A DNA stretch of 64,000 nucleotides, taken from contig NZ_VDMN01000001.1 in NCBI RefSeq assembly GCF_006335145.1, positions 1,612,001 through 1,676,000 on the forward strand, written 5' to 3'. This DNA comes from Aliirhizobium smilacinae. Lineage in GTDB: Bacteria; Pseudomonadota; Alphaproteobacteria; Rhizobiales; Rhizobiaceae. The position numbers and the translations under genes are program-made. The notes beneath the pieces are model-generated. The model did no database searches. It saw nothing but the letters and a program-made list of their open reading frames with translations, and was not told the DNA's origin. Numbering within the stretch: position 1 is the stretch's first letter; each line of letters begins with the position of its first letter. Positions 35,986 to 45,905 of the stretch are shown here, piece after piece.

Positions 35986-37056
35986 TCATCGGGGCCCATT
36001 CAATTTTGCTCTTTCTGCTCGGTTGAGTTTGGCTCTAGCCATCTGTTGAATTATTCTCAGCGTAGCGAGAAAAGTATCTCTTTCCGGGCGATCCGCACCT
36101 AGTTTGAGTGCCTCGTCACATACCTCCAAGCTTCTCGCGAAATCACACTGACGCAGATGTGCTCTGGCAAGGATTAGCTGGGCAGAGGCCATCAGTTCAT
36201 GATCGCGCTCCACATTTTTGAGGAACGCTGTTGCCAGGGGAAAATTGCCTCGATCGAACAGTAATTTGGCAACTTCAGGGTAGTTAATGCCGCGAAGCTC
36301 CGAGCTGACGATAGCGCCTTGAGCAATCGGTTTTCTAGCCATGTTTAGGTCTTTGAGAACATCTTCGTGAATAAACCAAGCGTCCCATTTCGAGACATCT
36401 CGGCAAACTCGTTGATATCCTCTACCTTGAAGTAAAACTTCAATTTTTTTCTCGGCATCAGAATAGTTATGCTCAACGCATATTATTGCAGGTTCCAATT
36501 CTGAATATGGGAAGTGCTCTAAGATCGGAAGTTCCAATCCTTCGATATCTAGAGACACAAAATCAATTTCGCTAAGGCTAGATTTATACAGTTCGATCAG
36601 GTCACATATGCTTATGGTCTCGACCAGGGTTTTTTCGATGTGCAGGCGCTTACCTCGGGCGTCATGCACATCGGATAGGGAAAAGCCATCTAGTCTCGAA
36701 AATTCTGGATTATCCGCAACTAGATCCAGCTCGGCGAAACCTGTCTCGCGCGGTGTGACGGCTTTGTTTACAAGGATCGCATTTCGTTGGCGACGGATTG
36801 ATGCTGCATAAGTTGGATTCGGCTCGACTAACACTCCCCGCCAGCCGGATCGCTCGAGACAGATCGTATTGCTTATCGATAACGGATCGGCGGCTCCAAT
36901 ATCAAGAAACGTGCCCGATCTAGGTCCAACAACGAATAAAGCGAGCATGTCTTGCCCGAGCTGTGAACTGGAGAATGCGTAATTTTCTGCGTAAAACTGA
37001 GCAAATCGATATTCGAACTCAACAATTTCGCTGCTCCCAGGCGAATGTATAGACAA
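35986..37056 (-). CDS. FkbM-family methyltransferase with C-terminal helical repeat region
   Basis: The 356-residue protein has SAM motifs SGTFLDIGAADPLSISNTIC and GVLVEPNPTYAASIRR, with the FkbM signature IDFVSLDIEGLELPILEHFP. Residues after about 245 leave the methyltransferase fold and form TPR-like helices (LLFDRGNFPLATAFLKNVER, LARAHLRQCDFARSLEVCDEA). The plan of a methyltransferase plus TPR is unusual for the family. It is transcribed toward its neighbour at 34932, opposite to it and in line with the GDP-fucose genes. Confidence 0.85.
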   Translation of the reverse strand: MSIHSPGSSEIVEFEYRFAQFYAENYAFSSSQLGQDMLALFVVGPRSGTFLDIGAADPLSISNTICLERSGWRGVLVEPNPTYAASIRRQRNAILVNKAVTPRETGFAELDLVADNPEFSRLDGFSLSDVHDARGKRLHIEKTLVETISICDLIELYKSSLSEIDFVSLDIEGLELPILEHFPYSELEPAIICVEHNYSDAEKKIEVLLQGRGYQRVCRDVSKWDAWFIHEDVLKDLNMARKPIAQGAIVSSELRGINYPEVAKLLFDRGNFPLATAFLKNVERDHELMASAQLILARAHLRQCDFARSLEVCDEALKLGADRPERDTFLATLRIIQQMARAKLNRAERAKLNGPR

Positions 37057-37173
37057 CTCGCGATCTCCTTGGTTGGTTTTGGGCGACTGTGTTCTCAGAA
37101 GACATTATTCAGATTTCAGGGCAAGAGCGGTGCGTAGAATTAGCAAGCCGGCGATCTGTCAGCTTGGCGTCGG

Positions 37174-37391
37174 TTAACCTCTTGCACCCTGCGAGCGAGC
37201 ATAAACGTCTTCATAGCGGATGATATCGTCCTCTCCGAGATAGCTTCCAGTTTGCACCTCAATCACCACCATGCCGGGATTCTCCAACCGATGGATCGCA
37301 CCAAGCGGAATATACACCGACTCGTTTTCCGTCAGGAGACTTACCTGTTGGTCAACGGTAACTTGTGCAGTATGCTTGCCGCTTACGAAAC
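37174..37391 (-). pseudogene. manC: manC remnant, C-terminal cupin part
   Basis: Codons reading VSGKHTAQVTVDQQVSLLTE, SVYIPLGAIHRLENPG and VIEVQTGSYLGEDDIIRYED to TAA at 37174 form the mannose-6-phosphate isomerase-type cupin end of ManC. It is separated from the 27-codon N-terminal remnant (37492-37583) by a 100-bp inverted-repeat element. About 380 codons of the middle are gone, so no functional enzyme can be made. Confidence 0.88.
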
Positions 37392-37491
37392 AGTGAGCGA
37401 TGGGGTGGACGCTCTCTCTTGTAATGGTTCCAACACAACCATTCTGGCACGAAGATGCCGTTGAGTGGGAGCGTCCACCCCATCGCTCACT
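37392..37491. repeat. 100-bp MITE-like element with 23-bp terminal inverted repeats
   Basis: The ends 37392-37414 and 37469-37491 are perfect inverted repeats (outer sequence AGTGAGCGATGGGGTGG). A 54-base core has no coding capacity. It sits exactly at the internal deletion of manC. A single related copy lies at 52028-52051 beside the kdsB remnant. The outer GTGAGCG resembles IS66-type ends. Confidence 0.85.
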
Positions 37492-37583
37492 ATTGAACTG
37501 CTTTGGATAGCTTTTCTACTCAACGGCCAAAGGCCGTTACCGGACCCTCCGCAAAGAAGCAGCGGGTGAATTTTCTCGTGCAT
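37492..37583 (-). pseudogene. manC: manC remnant, N-terminal part
   Basis: MHEKIHPLLLCGGSGNGLWP then LSRKAIQ: the nucleotidyltransferase start of mannose-1-phosphate guanylyltransferase (GGSGxxLWPLSR, here Asn for the usual Thr-Arg pair position). It breaks off after about 30 codons at the inverted-repeat element. It is the last gene of the gmd-fcl-manC operon. Confidence 0.85.
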
Positions 37584-37605
37584 GTTTATACCGGAGAACA
37601 CGGTA

Positions 37606-38583
37606 TTAGCTTCGATAGCTAGCTTCTGAAGTAAGAAACCATTTGTAAGTCTCTTCCAGGCCGTCTTTAAGGCTAATACTTGCCCGCCAACCCATTTCGG
37701 CCAACCTAGTTCCGTCCATTAGCTTACGCATCGTGCCATCGGGTTTCGAAGGATCCGTAGTTATTCTACCCGAAAATCCGGTAACCTCTGCGACCATTTT
37801 CGCTAGCTCAGCGATGCTAATTTCTTGACCTGATCCTACGTTGATATGGCTAAGCATCGTCAAGGTGTTGCGTGCATAGATGTCTTTATCAAGGTCTAGT
37901 ACAAATAGTGAGGCCTCGGCCATGTCATCCACGTGAAGAAATTCACGCATAGGCGTTCCGCTTCCCCAAATGACAACTTCGCGGGCCTTTTCCAATGCAG
38001 CCTCGTGAAAGCGCCGAATGAGTGCTGGCAAAACATGAGAGTTCTGAGGATGGAAGTTGTCACCAGGGCCGTAAAGGTTAGTCGGCATAACTGATCGATA
38101 ATCTGTGCCGTATTGGCGGTTATAACTTTCACAGAGCTTGATGCCTGCTATTTTGGCTATAGCGTAAGGTTCGTTGGTGGATTCTAGTATCCCTGTTAAG
38201 AGAGCGTCTTCGCGCATAGGCTGTGGCGCTTCTTTGGGATAAATGCAGGATGAACCCAACTGTAAAAGCTTTCGGACGCCCGCTGAAAAAGCCTCCTGAA
38301 TGACATTACATTCGATCATCAGGTTCTGATAAATGAACTCTGCGGGATAGGTATTGTTTGCATGTATTCCGCCAACTTTGGCCGCCGCTAAGATCACCAC
38401 ATCGGGTTTCTCAGCTTCCATGAACACTCGCACGGCTTTCTGATCAATGAGATCTAATTCGGAGTGTTTGCGCGTGATAATGGTCAGCGCTTCTCCAGCA
38501 TTCCGGCGCGCCTCTAGTTTACGCAAAATCGCGCTTCCCACCATTCCCCTGTGGCCTGCAACGTAAATTTTTTTATCTACCAT
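37606..38583 (-). CDS. fcl: GDP-L-fucose synthase
   Basis: This enzyme epimerises and reduces GDP-4-keto-6-deoxymannose to GDP-L-fucose with NADPH. The 325-residue protein has the nucleotide-binding [10 protein letters not shown] at the N-terminus, the active-site [15 protein letters not shown] (Ser), and [20 protein letters not shown] (Tyr-x3-Lys). I chose ATG 38583 ([13 protein letters not shown]), with GAGGGG about 10 bases upstream; the gmd stop lies at 38591. With gmd it makes the fucose donor. The third gene of the set, manC, is destroyed here, so GDP-mannose must come from another locus. Confidence 0.95.
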   Translation of the reverse strand: MVDKKIYVAGHRGMVGSAILRKLEARRNAGEALTIITRKHSELDLIDQKAVRVFMEAEKPDVVILAAAKVGGIHANNTYPAEFIYQNLMIECNVIQEAFSAGVRKLLQLGSSCIYPKEAPQPMREDALLTGILESTNEPYAIAKIAGIKLCESYNRQYGTDYRSVMPTNLYGPGDNFHPQNSHVLPALIRRFHEAALEKAREVVIWGSGTPMREFLHVDDMAEASLFVLDLDKDIYARNTLTMLSHINVGSGQEISIAELAKMVAEVTGFSGRITTDPSKPDGTMRKLMDGTRLAEMGWRASISLKDGLEETYKWFLTSEASYRS

Positions 38584-38590
38584 CGACTTA

Positions 38591-39742
38591 CTACCCCTCA
38601 ATTGTCACGGGAATCGAGAAGCCATGCTCCGCCAATAGTGCATGGCGTCTTGCGGCCTTGAGATCCTCTGCAACCATCTCTGCGCACATTTCTTGGGCGG
38701 TAATTTCAGGTATCCAGCCGAGCTTTTGCTTGGCCTTTGCGGGATCACCGAGCAGCGTTTCTACTTCCGCTGGTCGAAAATAGCGCGGATCGATACGGAC
38801 GATGACGTCGCCTGGTTTGAGAGCCGAAGCTGTATCACCATCAACCGCATCTATCACGCCTATTTCATCAACTCCTTGGCCTTCGAAATGAAGCGCTATT
38901 CCAAGTTCTTTTGCCGCCCAGGTTACAAACTCGCGCACTGAATATTGCAGGCCCGTGGCGATTACGTAATCTTCAGGTTGATCCTGCTGGAGCATTAACC
39001 ACTGCATGCGGACGTAGTCTTTGGCGTGCCCCCAGTCCCTAAGACTGTCGATATTGCCGAGATACAAGCAAGGCTCTAAACCTAGGGCGATATTGGCGAG
39101 GCCGCGCGTAATCTTTCTCGTGACGAAAGTCTCGCCGCGGCGTGGGGACTCGTGATTGAAGAGGATCCCATTGCAGGCATACATATTGTACGCCTCGCGG
39201 TAGTTCACGCAAATCCAATATGCATAAAGTTTAGCGACGGCGTAGGGGCTGCGGGGATAAAATGGGGTGGTTTCCCGCTGAGGCGTTTCTTGGACAAGAC
39301 CATAAAGCTCTGATGTTGACGCTTGGTAAAATCTGGTTTTTTTATCAAGCCCAAGAAAGCGTATCGCTTCCAGCAGACGCAAGGTTCCGATCGCATCTAC
39401 ATCCGCCGTATATTCCGGGGCCTCGAAGCTTACGGCTACGTGTGATTGTGCACCGAGATTGTATACCTCGTCAGGTTCGATGTCTCGAAGTATCCGCGTC
39501 AAATTGGAGGTGTCAGTCAGATCGCCGTAGTGCAACTTGAAGCGAGAATTTTCTAGATGAGGATCCTGATAGATGTGATCGATTCTCGCTGTATTGAAGA
39601 GCGAGGCTCGGCGCTTTATACCGTGCACCTCATAGCCCTTGGCGAGCAGAAACTCAGCTAGATATGAGCCATCCTGACCAGTTACGCCTGTGATTAAGGC
39701 AACTTTACTACGTGATTCAAAGTCCTGCTTAATTTGTTCCAT
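38591..39742 (-). CDS. gmd: GDP-mannose 4,6-dehydratase
   Basis: This enzyme converts GDP-mannose to GDP-4-keto-6-deoxymannose, the precursor of GDP-fucose or GDP-rhamnose. The 383-residue protein has [15 protein letters not shown] (NADP loop), QASTSELYG (active-site Ser-Thr), [15 protein letters not shown] (Tyr-x3-Lys), and [16 protein letters not shown]. It is slightly longer than E. coli Gmd at the N-terminus (about 12 residues). It ends seven bases before the fcl start. The acceptor polymer is presumably the island's surface polysaccharide. Confidence 0.96.
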   Translation of the reverse strand: MEQIKQDFESRSKVALITGVTGQDGSYLAEFLLAKGYEVHGIKRRASLFNTARIDHIYQDPHLENSRFKLHYGDLTDTSNLTRILRDIEPDEVYNLGAQSHVAVSFEAPEYTADVDAIGTLRLLEAIRFLGLDKKTRFYQASTSELYGLVQETPQRETTPFYPRSPYAVAKLYAYWICVNYREAYNMYACNGILFNHESPRRGETFVTRKITRGLANIALGLEPCLYLGNIDSLRDWGHAKDYVRMQWLMLQQDQPEDYVIATGLQYSVREFVTWAAKELGIALHFEGQGVDEIGVIDAVDGDTASALKPGDVIVRIDPRYFRPAEVETLLGDPAKAKQKLGWIPEITAQEMCAEMVAEDLKAARRHALLAEHGFSIPVTIEG

Positions 39743-40044
39743 TGATTTTCTCTGCTATTGTGCGATGCAAGAAGGCCAAAATGATTGCCTTTCGCGGCTC
39801 GAAGGCCATCTCATATTGCGAAAACTAGCTGTGGTTGCAATCCAAGATGGGAATGGACACATAACGTATACCAGTATGTCGGCTGTAGACGACACGAGCG
39901 GTCCGCGCAAGTTGGGCCGTCTCGACGAAAAATTTTATTGGGTGAAGGCCTCCCTGAAACACATAACAGGGCATAGAACCGACGTTTGCCGTCCCGGACA
40001 ATCTTGAAACTTGATCCGCTGTTATGAGACGGGTTTAGAGATTT
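39743..40044. other. Divergent intergenic region gmd / large transferase gene
   Basis: No gene is supported in these 302 bases. They must hold promoters for both the gmd operon (leftward) and the long rightward gene series from 40045. Confidence 0.45.
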
Positions 40045-43000
40045 ATGGACATCATGAGAACTAAGTTGCAGGCAGAAAATATGTTTAAGAATTTTGGCAG
40101 ATTAATAGCGCTACTTGCTCCTACTCATTCGAAGAAGCTAGAGTCCAAAGCGCGAGACATGGGAAGGCGTCAAAATCCCGTGGTCGAGCCTTCTGGCAAT
40201 GTCTCAAAGGCGCTCACCGACAGGCATGTGTCGCAAGCAAAAAAATTCGCGAAAACTCACGACTGGCACAAGGCTTTGAAGGAATGGTCTACAGCTAAGT
40301 CTCTAGCAAGTGAGCAGGCGAACGTTTCTAATCGCATCTACATCGGCGAAAGCCGGGCATTGCGAGCATTGGCGAGATCTCATCTTGCTCGTCCAAAAAT
40401 CGAAGAAGCAATCGAGATGAAGGGCCGCCACGCGACGTTGCTTAATGAATACGCATCCGTTCTTGCCGACCTTGGAGAAAACGGTAGGGCAATCGATCTA
40501 ATGATCGAAGTTGTAGGGGCATCACCCACCAGCGAACGGTTCGCCCAGCTCATCTCTTTGTACGCAGATGAAGGCATGCATGAACGAGCACATTCGACTC
40601 TATCGGCGGCGATTCCAAGGTACCCGCAAGACCCGATTTTGCGCGAGGCTGAGATCGCGTTACGCCTTAAATTTGGGGACATTGGCTCGGACGCTACTCT
40701 TCTCGATTCATTGTCTGCCACGGATTACCTCTTTCTCGACAAAAGAGTTTCGCAAAGCATGCCAGAGGTTGCTCTCACGATAGGAAGCGAAAACGAAAAC
40801 ATTTACGTACAGAGAATTTTGAATGCAAATCGGTGCATAGCTCCGTTTTCAGAGAAAGACGATCCGAATTCCGTTACGGCATTCGCCGTGTGGGGAGCGA
40901 CTAAATCTGGCAGGCATGATCTTCTGCGCATGTACGCAGAAAAGCTGAAAAAGCCCTTGCTTACGCTGGAGTATGGATTTGTCAGCTCACTAGATATTGC
41001 GCTAAACAAGGCTGCGCAGCACTCGCTGATAGTCAATCCCGGCCCGATATATTTCGACAGCACTCAACCGACTGCGGCGGAAAAGGATCTCAATGATCCC
41101 GCTTTCTCGTTAACGAGAGACCAGATTAGGCGCGCAGAAAATTGCATAGCCTTGCTTCGAGATACGAAAGTCACGAAATACAACCATGCGCCTGTTCTAG
41201 ATATGGAAGTTCGGTTGGGGGAGAAAATTCGACCTCGGATTTTGCTGGTAGACCAACGTTTTGGAGATAAGTCAATCTCCATGGGATTGGCGAGTGCCTC
41301 ATCCTTCAAAGCCATGTTTGATTGCGCCCTTGCTATGAAAGACCACGATATTTTGGTCAAAATGCATCCCGATGCCATCTCTGGCGGTAAGGGTTCATAC
41401 CTCAAGGAGCTGGTCGATTCATGTGACGATCCTCGTATTACAGTCATCGACTACGAGGTTAACCCATTCTCACTTTTCGACGTAGTTGACAAAGTATTCG
41501 TTGTTGTTTCCCAGCTCGGCTTTGAAGCGGCGTTTTCACAAAAGGAAGTTTGGTGCTTTGGGGTCGCTTTCTACTCCGGATGGGGGGTAACGGTCGATAA
41601 GGTACCAGTTCCTCGGCGACGTGTTCCACGCACCGTTGCTGAGGTATTCCATGTGTTCTATTTGAGGTATTCTCGCTATTGGGTTCCGGACTCAGCAAAT
41701 CATGAGCTCGAGGACCTCATTGATTATGTCGTTGCAAATAGAGCCGTCATCACCGCACCGGTCAATTTGCCGGTATCGCCTTCGAGTGTGGCTAAGAAGA
41801 TTTTGTTCATCGTACCGAGCGGCCGGGCTGGCGCTTCAGGTCGATATATGCAGACGCTAGGTGAAAGCCTTACAAGCCTCGGCTACTCCGTTACAATCTT
41901 GGCTGAGGGAAAAGGCTATCCCATACGAAATGGCGTCCGGTGGAGAACGCTGGACTTCGATGGCTCCAAGCTTACCCATGCCTTGAGGCAGAGATTGGTC
42001 GAATTTTCTCCGGACATAATCTATATGAACGGCGTACGGACAAGAGCTCAGCGCGCCGCATTGGAAATAATGTATCTTACTGGCGCCCGGCTGGCAGTCC
42101 AATCGGAAGATGATGATGTAGATGTGTATAAACATCGTCGACCATCTGGACGTATTTCCCACCTCACGGAACTAGATAAGGAGCATGTGACCTATGAAGA
42201 AGCTGCGAAGTTCCTTTCTAATCTCGATTGGTCCAGCACTCTGAATGTCCTCTTTGATCCAGCGTATGACAGATGGATAGATCCACTACTCCGAATCATC
42301 ATAAATCGTGCAGCTGAGTTGCATACCGCGATTTGGTATCCGTTTGCCGAAAGATTGCGCGCCGAGTATGGGAAGCCAACCCTCGTTGTTCCCCCTGTAG
42401 CCAGCGCTGGTGACTTTAGTCGACCGATGCTGACTCATTCTGAAAGATGCGATGTACTTCGGCGATATGAAATTGATCCTGATAAAATAGTATTTTTCCT
42501 AGGTGGGTCAATTTATGAGTATTCAGATGGGTTTCAACTTTTCCTAAAGGCAATCAATCATCTCGCTCGTTTTGCTCCAGGCAAGATTGCGCTAATCATA
42601 GCCGGCAAATCCACGGTTGACGTCGATAGTCTCCTAAATGATACGCTTGATCCGGAAATCCAGAGAATTTATCTTCAGCGTCCGTCAGATGCCGTGTTCA
42701 TGGAGCTGACTAAAGCGTCAGATGTTTGCTGCTCGCCAGGCGGCGACAATCGGTTTGAGCTATACAGGTTGCCGTCCCGTCTTGTGAAGGCGATGGCGAT
42801 GGGAAAGCCCATTGTGGTGGGTAGCTGCGGCTTTGGTGCAACCTTGCAACACGGACTTAACGCTGTAATCATTGATGGAAACGATCCACTGGCATGGGCA
42901 GATCGGATGGCATCTTTGCTAAACAGCGAAACGCGGGAGAGAATCGGTCGCGGGGCTCGTGATTTTGCATTGATCCATTTTGAACCGAGCGTCGTGGCAT

Positions 43001-43590
43001 CGAGACTTAGCGACGCTTTCCAGAACATGAGGTCGGGCACGCAAGGCAATTTCCTGAATATAACAGTCAGCGGAAAGTCGCGAAAAACGGATATTCCGTT
43101 GGAGATTGACGCACCCCTCTACAAGCCGCTTGCATCGTTATTCGGTAACGGAATGGACGATGTATCCGACGTACTTCACATCGGCCCTTCATGCCTCGCT
43201 TCTTTATCCGATTATATTCGGATGGCACCGCGACGTGTGGGATTAAAGGGAGGCATCCAGACCGAGATGGCGGAGGTCGGGGGGTCAAACAAAGACATTG
43301 AGGTGATTGCTGCGGATACCCACCCTATCGACTCTGTAAGGGAGTGGGCCGCGGGTAGCAGGGCGCTTCTCGTATGTGAATTAAATGGCGAGTGCGAGAC
43401 GATTTCCTACTCCGACTTAATTGCAGCGGCTTCGAAATTTCGTTGGATCATTCTTTCCATTACTGGAACAACCTCAGTCAATCCGGCCGAGATTGCTAGA
43501 ATGATTGCTGACGGCAACACTCAAGCGGAGGTGATCGATATTCCAGCAGATGGGAACAAGGTATTCGTTATAGCGTCTCGTTCATTTTAG
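40045..43590 (+). CDS. Fusion of helical repeats, KpsC-like Kdo transferase and GT4-like glycosyltransferase
   Basis: The protein has 1181 residues. About 60-230 is TPR-like (KTHDWHKALKEWSTAKSLAS; ENGRAIDLMIEVVGASPTS). About 395-520 matches the KpsC/GT99-type capsule beta-Kdo transferase: LLVDQRFGDKSISMGLASAS, ILVKMHPDAISGGKGSYLKE, VVSQLGFEAAFSQKEVWCFG and YSGWGVT. About 586-1000 resembles GT4: ILFIVPSGRAGASGRYMQTL, FFLGGSIYEYSDGFQLFLKA and YRLPSRLVKAMAMGKPIVVG. The last 180 residues are unassigned. KpsC builds the Kdo linker of group 2 capsules, so this enzyme may couple linker and sugar addition. First gene of the rightward series. Confidence 0.8.
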   Translation: MDIMRTKLQAENMFKNFGRLIALLAPTHSKKLESKARDMGRRQNPVVEPSGNVSKALTDRHVSQAKKFAKTHDWHKALKEWSTAKSLASEQANVSNRIYIGESRALRALARSHLARPKIEEAIEMKGRHATLLNEYASVLADLGENGRAIDLMIEVVGASPTSERFAQLISLYADEGMHERAHSTLSAAIPRYPQDPILREAEIALRLKFGDIGSDATLLDSLSATDYLFLDKRVSQSMPEVALTIGSENENIYVQRILNANRCIAPFSEKDDPNSVTAFAVWGATKSGRHDLLRMYAEKLKKPLLTLEYGFVSSLDIALNKAAQHSLIVNPGPIYFDSTQPTAAEKDLNDPAFSLTRDQIRRAENCIALLRDTKVTKYNHAPVLDMEVRLGEKIRPRILLVDQRFGDKSISMGLASASSFKAMFDCALAMKDHDILVKMHPDAISGGKGSYLKELVDSCDDPRITVIDYEVNPFSLFDVVDKVFVVVSQLGFEAAFSQKEVWCFGVAFYSGWGVTVDKVPVPRRRVPRTVAEVFHVFYLRYSRYWVPDSANHELEDLIDYVVANRAVITAPVNLPVSPSSVAKKILFIVPSGRAGASGRYMQTLGESLTSLGYSVTILAEGKGYPIRNGVRWRTLDFDGSKLTHALRQRLVEFSPDIIYMNGVRTRAQRAALEIMYLTGARLAVQSEDDDVDVYKHRRPSGRISHLTELDKEHVTYEEAAKFLSNLDWSSTLNVLFDPAYDRWIDPLLRIIINRAAELHTAIWYPFAERLRAEYGKPTLVVPPVASAGDFSRPMLTHSERCDVLRRYEIDPDKIVFFLGGSIYEYSDGFQLFLKAINHLARFAPGKIALIIAGKSTVDVDSLLNDTLDPEIQRIYLQRPSDAVFMELTKASDVCCSPGGDNRFELYRLPSRLVKAMAMGKPIVVGSCGFGATLQHGLNAVIIDGNDPLAWADRMASLLNSETRERIGRGARDFALIHFEPSVVASRLSDAFQNMRSGTQGNFLNITVSGKSRKTDIPLEIDAPLYKPLASLFGNGMDDVSDVLHIGPSCLASLSDYIRMAPRRVGLKGGIQTEMAEVGGSNKDIEVIAADTHPIDSVREWAAGSRALLVCELNGECETISYSDLIAAASKFRWIILSITGTTSVNPAEIARMIADGNTQAEVIDIPADGNKVFVIASRSF

Positions 43591-43709
43591 AGCCTCCACC
43601 ATTTAGGGCATTGTAAATAAAGTTATGGGGACAGCTAACCTAGAGAAATTCCTTCGTCGAAATATCGCTTTCCTGATGGGGACTATGTTGAATTCGCGGG
43701 GCGACGCTC

Positions 43710-44345
43710 GTGGCCTCTGATACGAAAGGCAAGCTTATGAATATCGTAGGTGCTGGTGAAAACGGAAATGAAATTGTAGGATCCCCTCAGAAAACAGAGA
43801 GTTGCAATATCCGTTTTCTTGGCTCCCGCGGAAAGCTCATAATACATGAGAATGTCAGCCTTCTGACAGTAAATATCAATGTTCACGATGATGCTTACAT
43901 AGAGATAGGCTCCGGAAGTCGATATAGGGGTACTTTGAATGTATTGACCGGCTGTTCTGTCAAAATCGGCAAGCGATTACACTGCAATAGTTTTTTGAAT
44001 ATCTCCTGTGCTGAAGAAACTCAGGTATCGATCGGAGATGACTGCCTAATCTCAACGGCGATTATCCGCCCGTCCGATATGCATGCCATTCATGACCGGA
44101 CAACGGGAGAGCGTATCAATTTTGGTGCTGATGTTGCGATCGGAAACAACGTCTGGCTTGCGCAGGAGGCTATGATCCTAAAGGGCGTCACCATTGGCGA
44201 CGGTTGTGCGATTGCTGCACGCGCAGTAGTCACGAAAGATATTCCGGCGCACTCGATTGCTGCGGGGAACCCTGCACGTGTTGTACGGGAAAACATTGTC
44301 TGGGGCGGTGACTTCCCACTCCGCCGTCCGGGTCTCGGCGGGTGA
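43710..44345 (+). CDS. Left-handed beta-helix acyltransferase (1)
   Basis: The 211-residue protein (GTG 43710; ATG 43737 is an alternative with AAAGG upstream) has hexapeptide repeats from about residue 40. It ends with the xenobiotic/galactoside acetyltransferase-type core: MHAIHDRTTGERINFGADVA (His site), IGNNVWLAQEAMILKGVTIG, CAIAARAVVTKDIPAHSIAA and GNPARVV. Such trimers transfer acetyl groups from acetyl-CoA to sugars. Related proteins are encoded at 45906 and 47310 in the same series. Likely O-acetylates the polysaccharide; its acceptor is unknown. Confidence 0.85.
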   Translation: MASDTKGKLMNIVGAGENGNEIVGSPQKTESCNIRFLGSRGKLIIHENVSLLTVNINVHDDAYIEIGSGSRYRGTLNVLTGCSVKIGKRLHCNSFLNISCAEETQVSIGDDCLISTAIIRPSDMHAIHDRTTGERINFGADVAIGNNVWLAQEAMILKGVTIGDGCAIAARAVVTKDIPAHSIAAGNPARVVRENIVWGGDFPLRRPGLGG

Positions 44346-44414
44346 TTCACGCGGTCGTTGCTTGAGGCGGCACAACGAGCTGGGCCTTATCCTGGTCGAT
44401 TTCAATAACTGGAA

Positions 44415-45257
44415 ATGGCGAATAACATGATTGAGAAGGCGCATGCCGGAGATTTCCTCGGTCGGTTTCGTGAAATCGTCTCAGATCCCCTCAACACCCT
44501 GATCCGCAGACATGAACTCGCAGGAGTGGTTCAGGGAGAAGAGGTTTTTCTTCATAACGGTCACGCTGTTCCATTGCGTGGAACCGGCTCCTATTATGGG
44601 ACCTTCGGAGATATTCTTGTAATAAATCGTGGCGTTCACGAACCCCTTGAGGAATATTTGTTTCAGCAAACCCTAGAAAGAGTTTCTGGAAAGCCGGTCA
44701 TGTTAGAGCTGGGTGCCTACTGGGGGCACTATTCTATGTGGCTAAAACGTGTTTTTCCCGAAGCCATCACATATCTCGTGGAGCCTGTTGAGGATAATCT
44801 CGATGCTGGGCGTAAAAATTTCGAGCGCAACGGTTATGAGGGGATTTTCATTAGGGACAAGGTTGGTCTCGGTGGTTTCAGTGTTGATGCGTTTTTCAAT
44901 GATAGCGCACTCGAAAAATTGGACATTCTTCACTGCGACATCCAAGGGTTTGAGCAGGAGATGGTCGAAGGCGCAGTAGGAGCCTTCAAAAATAGAAAAA
45001 TCGATTATGCGTTCGTTTCAACCCACTCTGAGAACTTAGACAATTCAATTTCGGATTTCTTCAATAGTGTCGGCTATCGCATTGAGGCGTCGAGCAGCTT
45101 CGTTCATCACACCACATCTCATGATGGATTTATTTTCGCGGCGTCGCCTGGGGCTGCTCCCGTTGTCAGTCGAAACAAGTTTTTTGGTCGTGAGGATGTT
45201 GTTAGGTCGACCCCTTCACAGATCTTGCAATATCTTGCCGATGTCTGCGAGAGTTAG
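44415..45257 (+). CDS. FkbM-family methyltransferase-like protein
   Basis: The 280-residue protein has the SAM-binding segment KPVMLELGAYWGHYSMWLKR, the strand ITYLVEPVEDNLDAGRKNFE (acidic Glu binding ribose), and LDILHCDIQGFEQEMVEGAV, which carries the FkbM D-x-Q-G-x-E pattern. The C-terminal part (FVHHTTSHDGFIFAASPGA) matches the family's end. The call fits the sugar-methylating enzymes elsewhere in the locus. It is 70 bases downstream of the first acyltransferase, in the same direction. Confidence 0.82.
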   Translation: MANNMIEKAHAGDFLGRFREIVSDPLNTLIRRHELAGVVQGEEVFLHNGHAVPLRGTGSYYGTFGDILVINRGVHEPLEEYLFQQTLERVSGKPVMLELGAYWGHYSMWLKRVFPEAITYLVEPVEDNLDAGRKNFERNGYEGIFIRDKVGLGGFSVDAFFNDSALEKLDILHCDIQGFEQEMVEGAVGAFKNRKIDYAFVSTHSENLDNSISDFFNSVGYRIEASSSFVHHTTSHDGFIFAASPGAAPVVSRNKFFGREDVVRSTPSQILQYLADVCES

Positions 45258-45447
45258 TGGAAATTGAAATGTTGGAGCCAGATTCGCGGCACGCTTTGCA
45301 CTTTTGATCTGGAGCGCGCCACTAACCTTAGCTCGCTCACAACCAGCGGGATATTTAGTTAATTGATCCGAAATTGATCTCGTTTTTATCTGCGAAGTTT
45401 GCCCGTATCGCGTTAAGGATGAACTGTGAGGCAGAGGCAGGATATCG

Positions 45448-45834
45448 ATGCAAGTGGTTGAACTGTTAAAGATGTTAATTACGCTTGAAACGGGATATCG
45501 TCGTCTTGATGGTGAAATTGCCAAGATACTAGGATGGCGTGAGGTGGCGGAGAAGCTTACCGAGGATGGCGAGACGAAAACCAGATACGTTTGGTTGCAT
45601 CCGGAAAACGGTCAGCCCGGCAAGGTGCCTTTTTACACCACCAACTTAGATGCCGCGATACAATTCGCTGAAGCCGCGTGTCCCAACGAGCGTTGCGGAT
45701 TCTCCTGGGAAGATGGAAAAGCCAGCGCGCGCCTTGGAAATGGGCCCTATTTCCAAGCAAAGAACCCTATACTCGCGCTTTCCGCCGCCGCTTTGCATCG
45801 TGTAGTTACGACTACCGCGCGTGTGCCTGAGTAA
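45448..45834 (+). CDS. Small protein of unknown function, related to the one at 46837
   Basis: The 128-residue protein has the order [15 protein letters not shown]-x-P-x-[32 protein letters not shown] and [14 protein letters not shown]. This recalls small rhizobial and phage proteins described as ABA-sandwich proteins (RELDxxIAxAxGW ... YTxSLDAA ... PALALCAAAL), a resemblance recalled by eye only. GAGG precedes the ATG. It has no membrane or signal segment. Its presence between sugar-modifying genes is odd, and a second member follows one gene later. Confidence 0.7.
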   Translation: MQVVELLKMLITLETGYRRLDGEIAKILGWREVAEKLTEDGETKTRYVWLHPENGQPGKVPFYTTNLDAAIQFAEAACPNERCGFSWEDGKASARLGNGPYFQAKNPILALSAAALHRVVTTTARVPE

Positions 45835-45905
45835 CTTTCGATACATCTCCAAACAATGAAAAAAACGAGCTAATATCGAAAAAACCTACAGCGAAAGCAG
45901 GCACT

